From assembly GCA_026914095.1 (NCBI GenBank), contig JAPPIY010000176.1, positions 1 through 12,252 on the forward strand: DNA of 12,252 nt, written 5' to 3'. Under the pieces are notes generated by a model that was not told the origin of the DNA, did no database searches, and saw only the letters and a program-made list of their open reading frames with translations. The translations under genes and the position numbers were made by a program. The stretch's first letter is position 1, and each line of letters opens with the position of its first letter. This document shows positions 12,222-12,252 of the stretch, in pieces. The stretch comes from Oligoflexia bacterium. Lineage in GTDB: Bacteria; Bdellovibrionota; Bdellovibrionia; Bdellovibrionales; UBA1609.

Positions 12222-12252
12222 TCAGTTCTAAAGTCTAAGAGAGTTGATTTTA

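Noticed and set aside
1..12252. tRNA or rRNA genes
   Set aside because: I saw no cloverleaf with a GTTCRA-type T-arm and no rRNA-like conserved blocks on either strand.

Overview
The window is AT-rich DNA that looks like a Gram-negative bacterium. It carries Tad/Flp pilus genes, several signal-peptide proteins, a degraded IS1595-type insertion sequence, two small non-autonomous elements and several broken genes. A predatory or host-associated proteobacterial lineage (for example Bdellovibrionota) would fit, but nothing here fixes the taxon. The overall picture is an eroded accessory region between a few intact genes.

Layout. (1) Positions 1-1080, minus strand: three genes of a Tad/Flp pilus cluster in the order flp pilin, TadE-like pseudopilin, TadG-like protein; the last runs off the left edge. 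The pilin has a very long basic leader of about 60 residues before its cleavage site. (2) 1371-4030: two small secreted-protein genes on the minus strand (1426-1824 and 3583-3969) share the same 5' leader, including a sigma28-like promoter. In one copy the promoter spacer holds a (CTT)7 microsatellite. Between them lie a 175-bp MITE with a target duplication and a complete AAA_14/DUF4143 ATPase gene (2179-3354). (3) 4031-4776: nested remains of an IS1595-family element: an isolated end, a 172-bp MITE with a perfect 8-bp target duplication, and a frameshifted, 3'-truncated transposase. (4) 4790-6530: a small coiled-coil gene, a frameshifted coiled-coil secreted-protein gene behind a good sigma28-like promoter, and a small secreted protein. 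(5) 6533-10055: two divergent metabolic genes, a Sad/GabD-type aldehyde dehydrogenase and a class III aminotransferase. About 800 bp separates them and contains a gene remnant and palindromic repeats. Together they could carry out an omega-amino acid catabolic step such as a GABA shunt (amino group removal, then semialdehyde oxidation); this pairing is inferred. (6) 10303-11482: a dispersed repeat, a 26-bp perfect palindrome over a start codon, a truncated AAA_14 ATPase, and directly joined to it out of frame the C-terminal half of a COG2865-type (HATPase plus winged-helix) regulator. (7) 11826 to the end: a small unknown gene with a clear ribosome binding site and promoter, and a possible 39-residue membrane peptide.

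The most interesting signals are the shared leader of the secreted-protein genes, with a possible repeat-tunable sigma28-like promoter, the chimeric ATPase/regulator locus with its giant palindrome and dispersed repeat, the two MITEs, and the long-leader Flp pilin. I do not see a complete, clearly novel multi-gene defence or secretion system.
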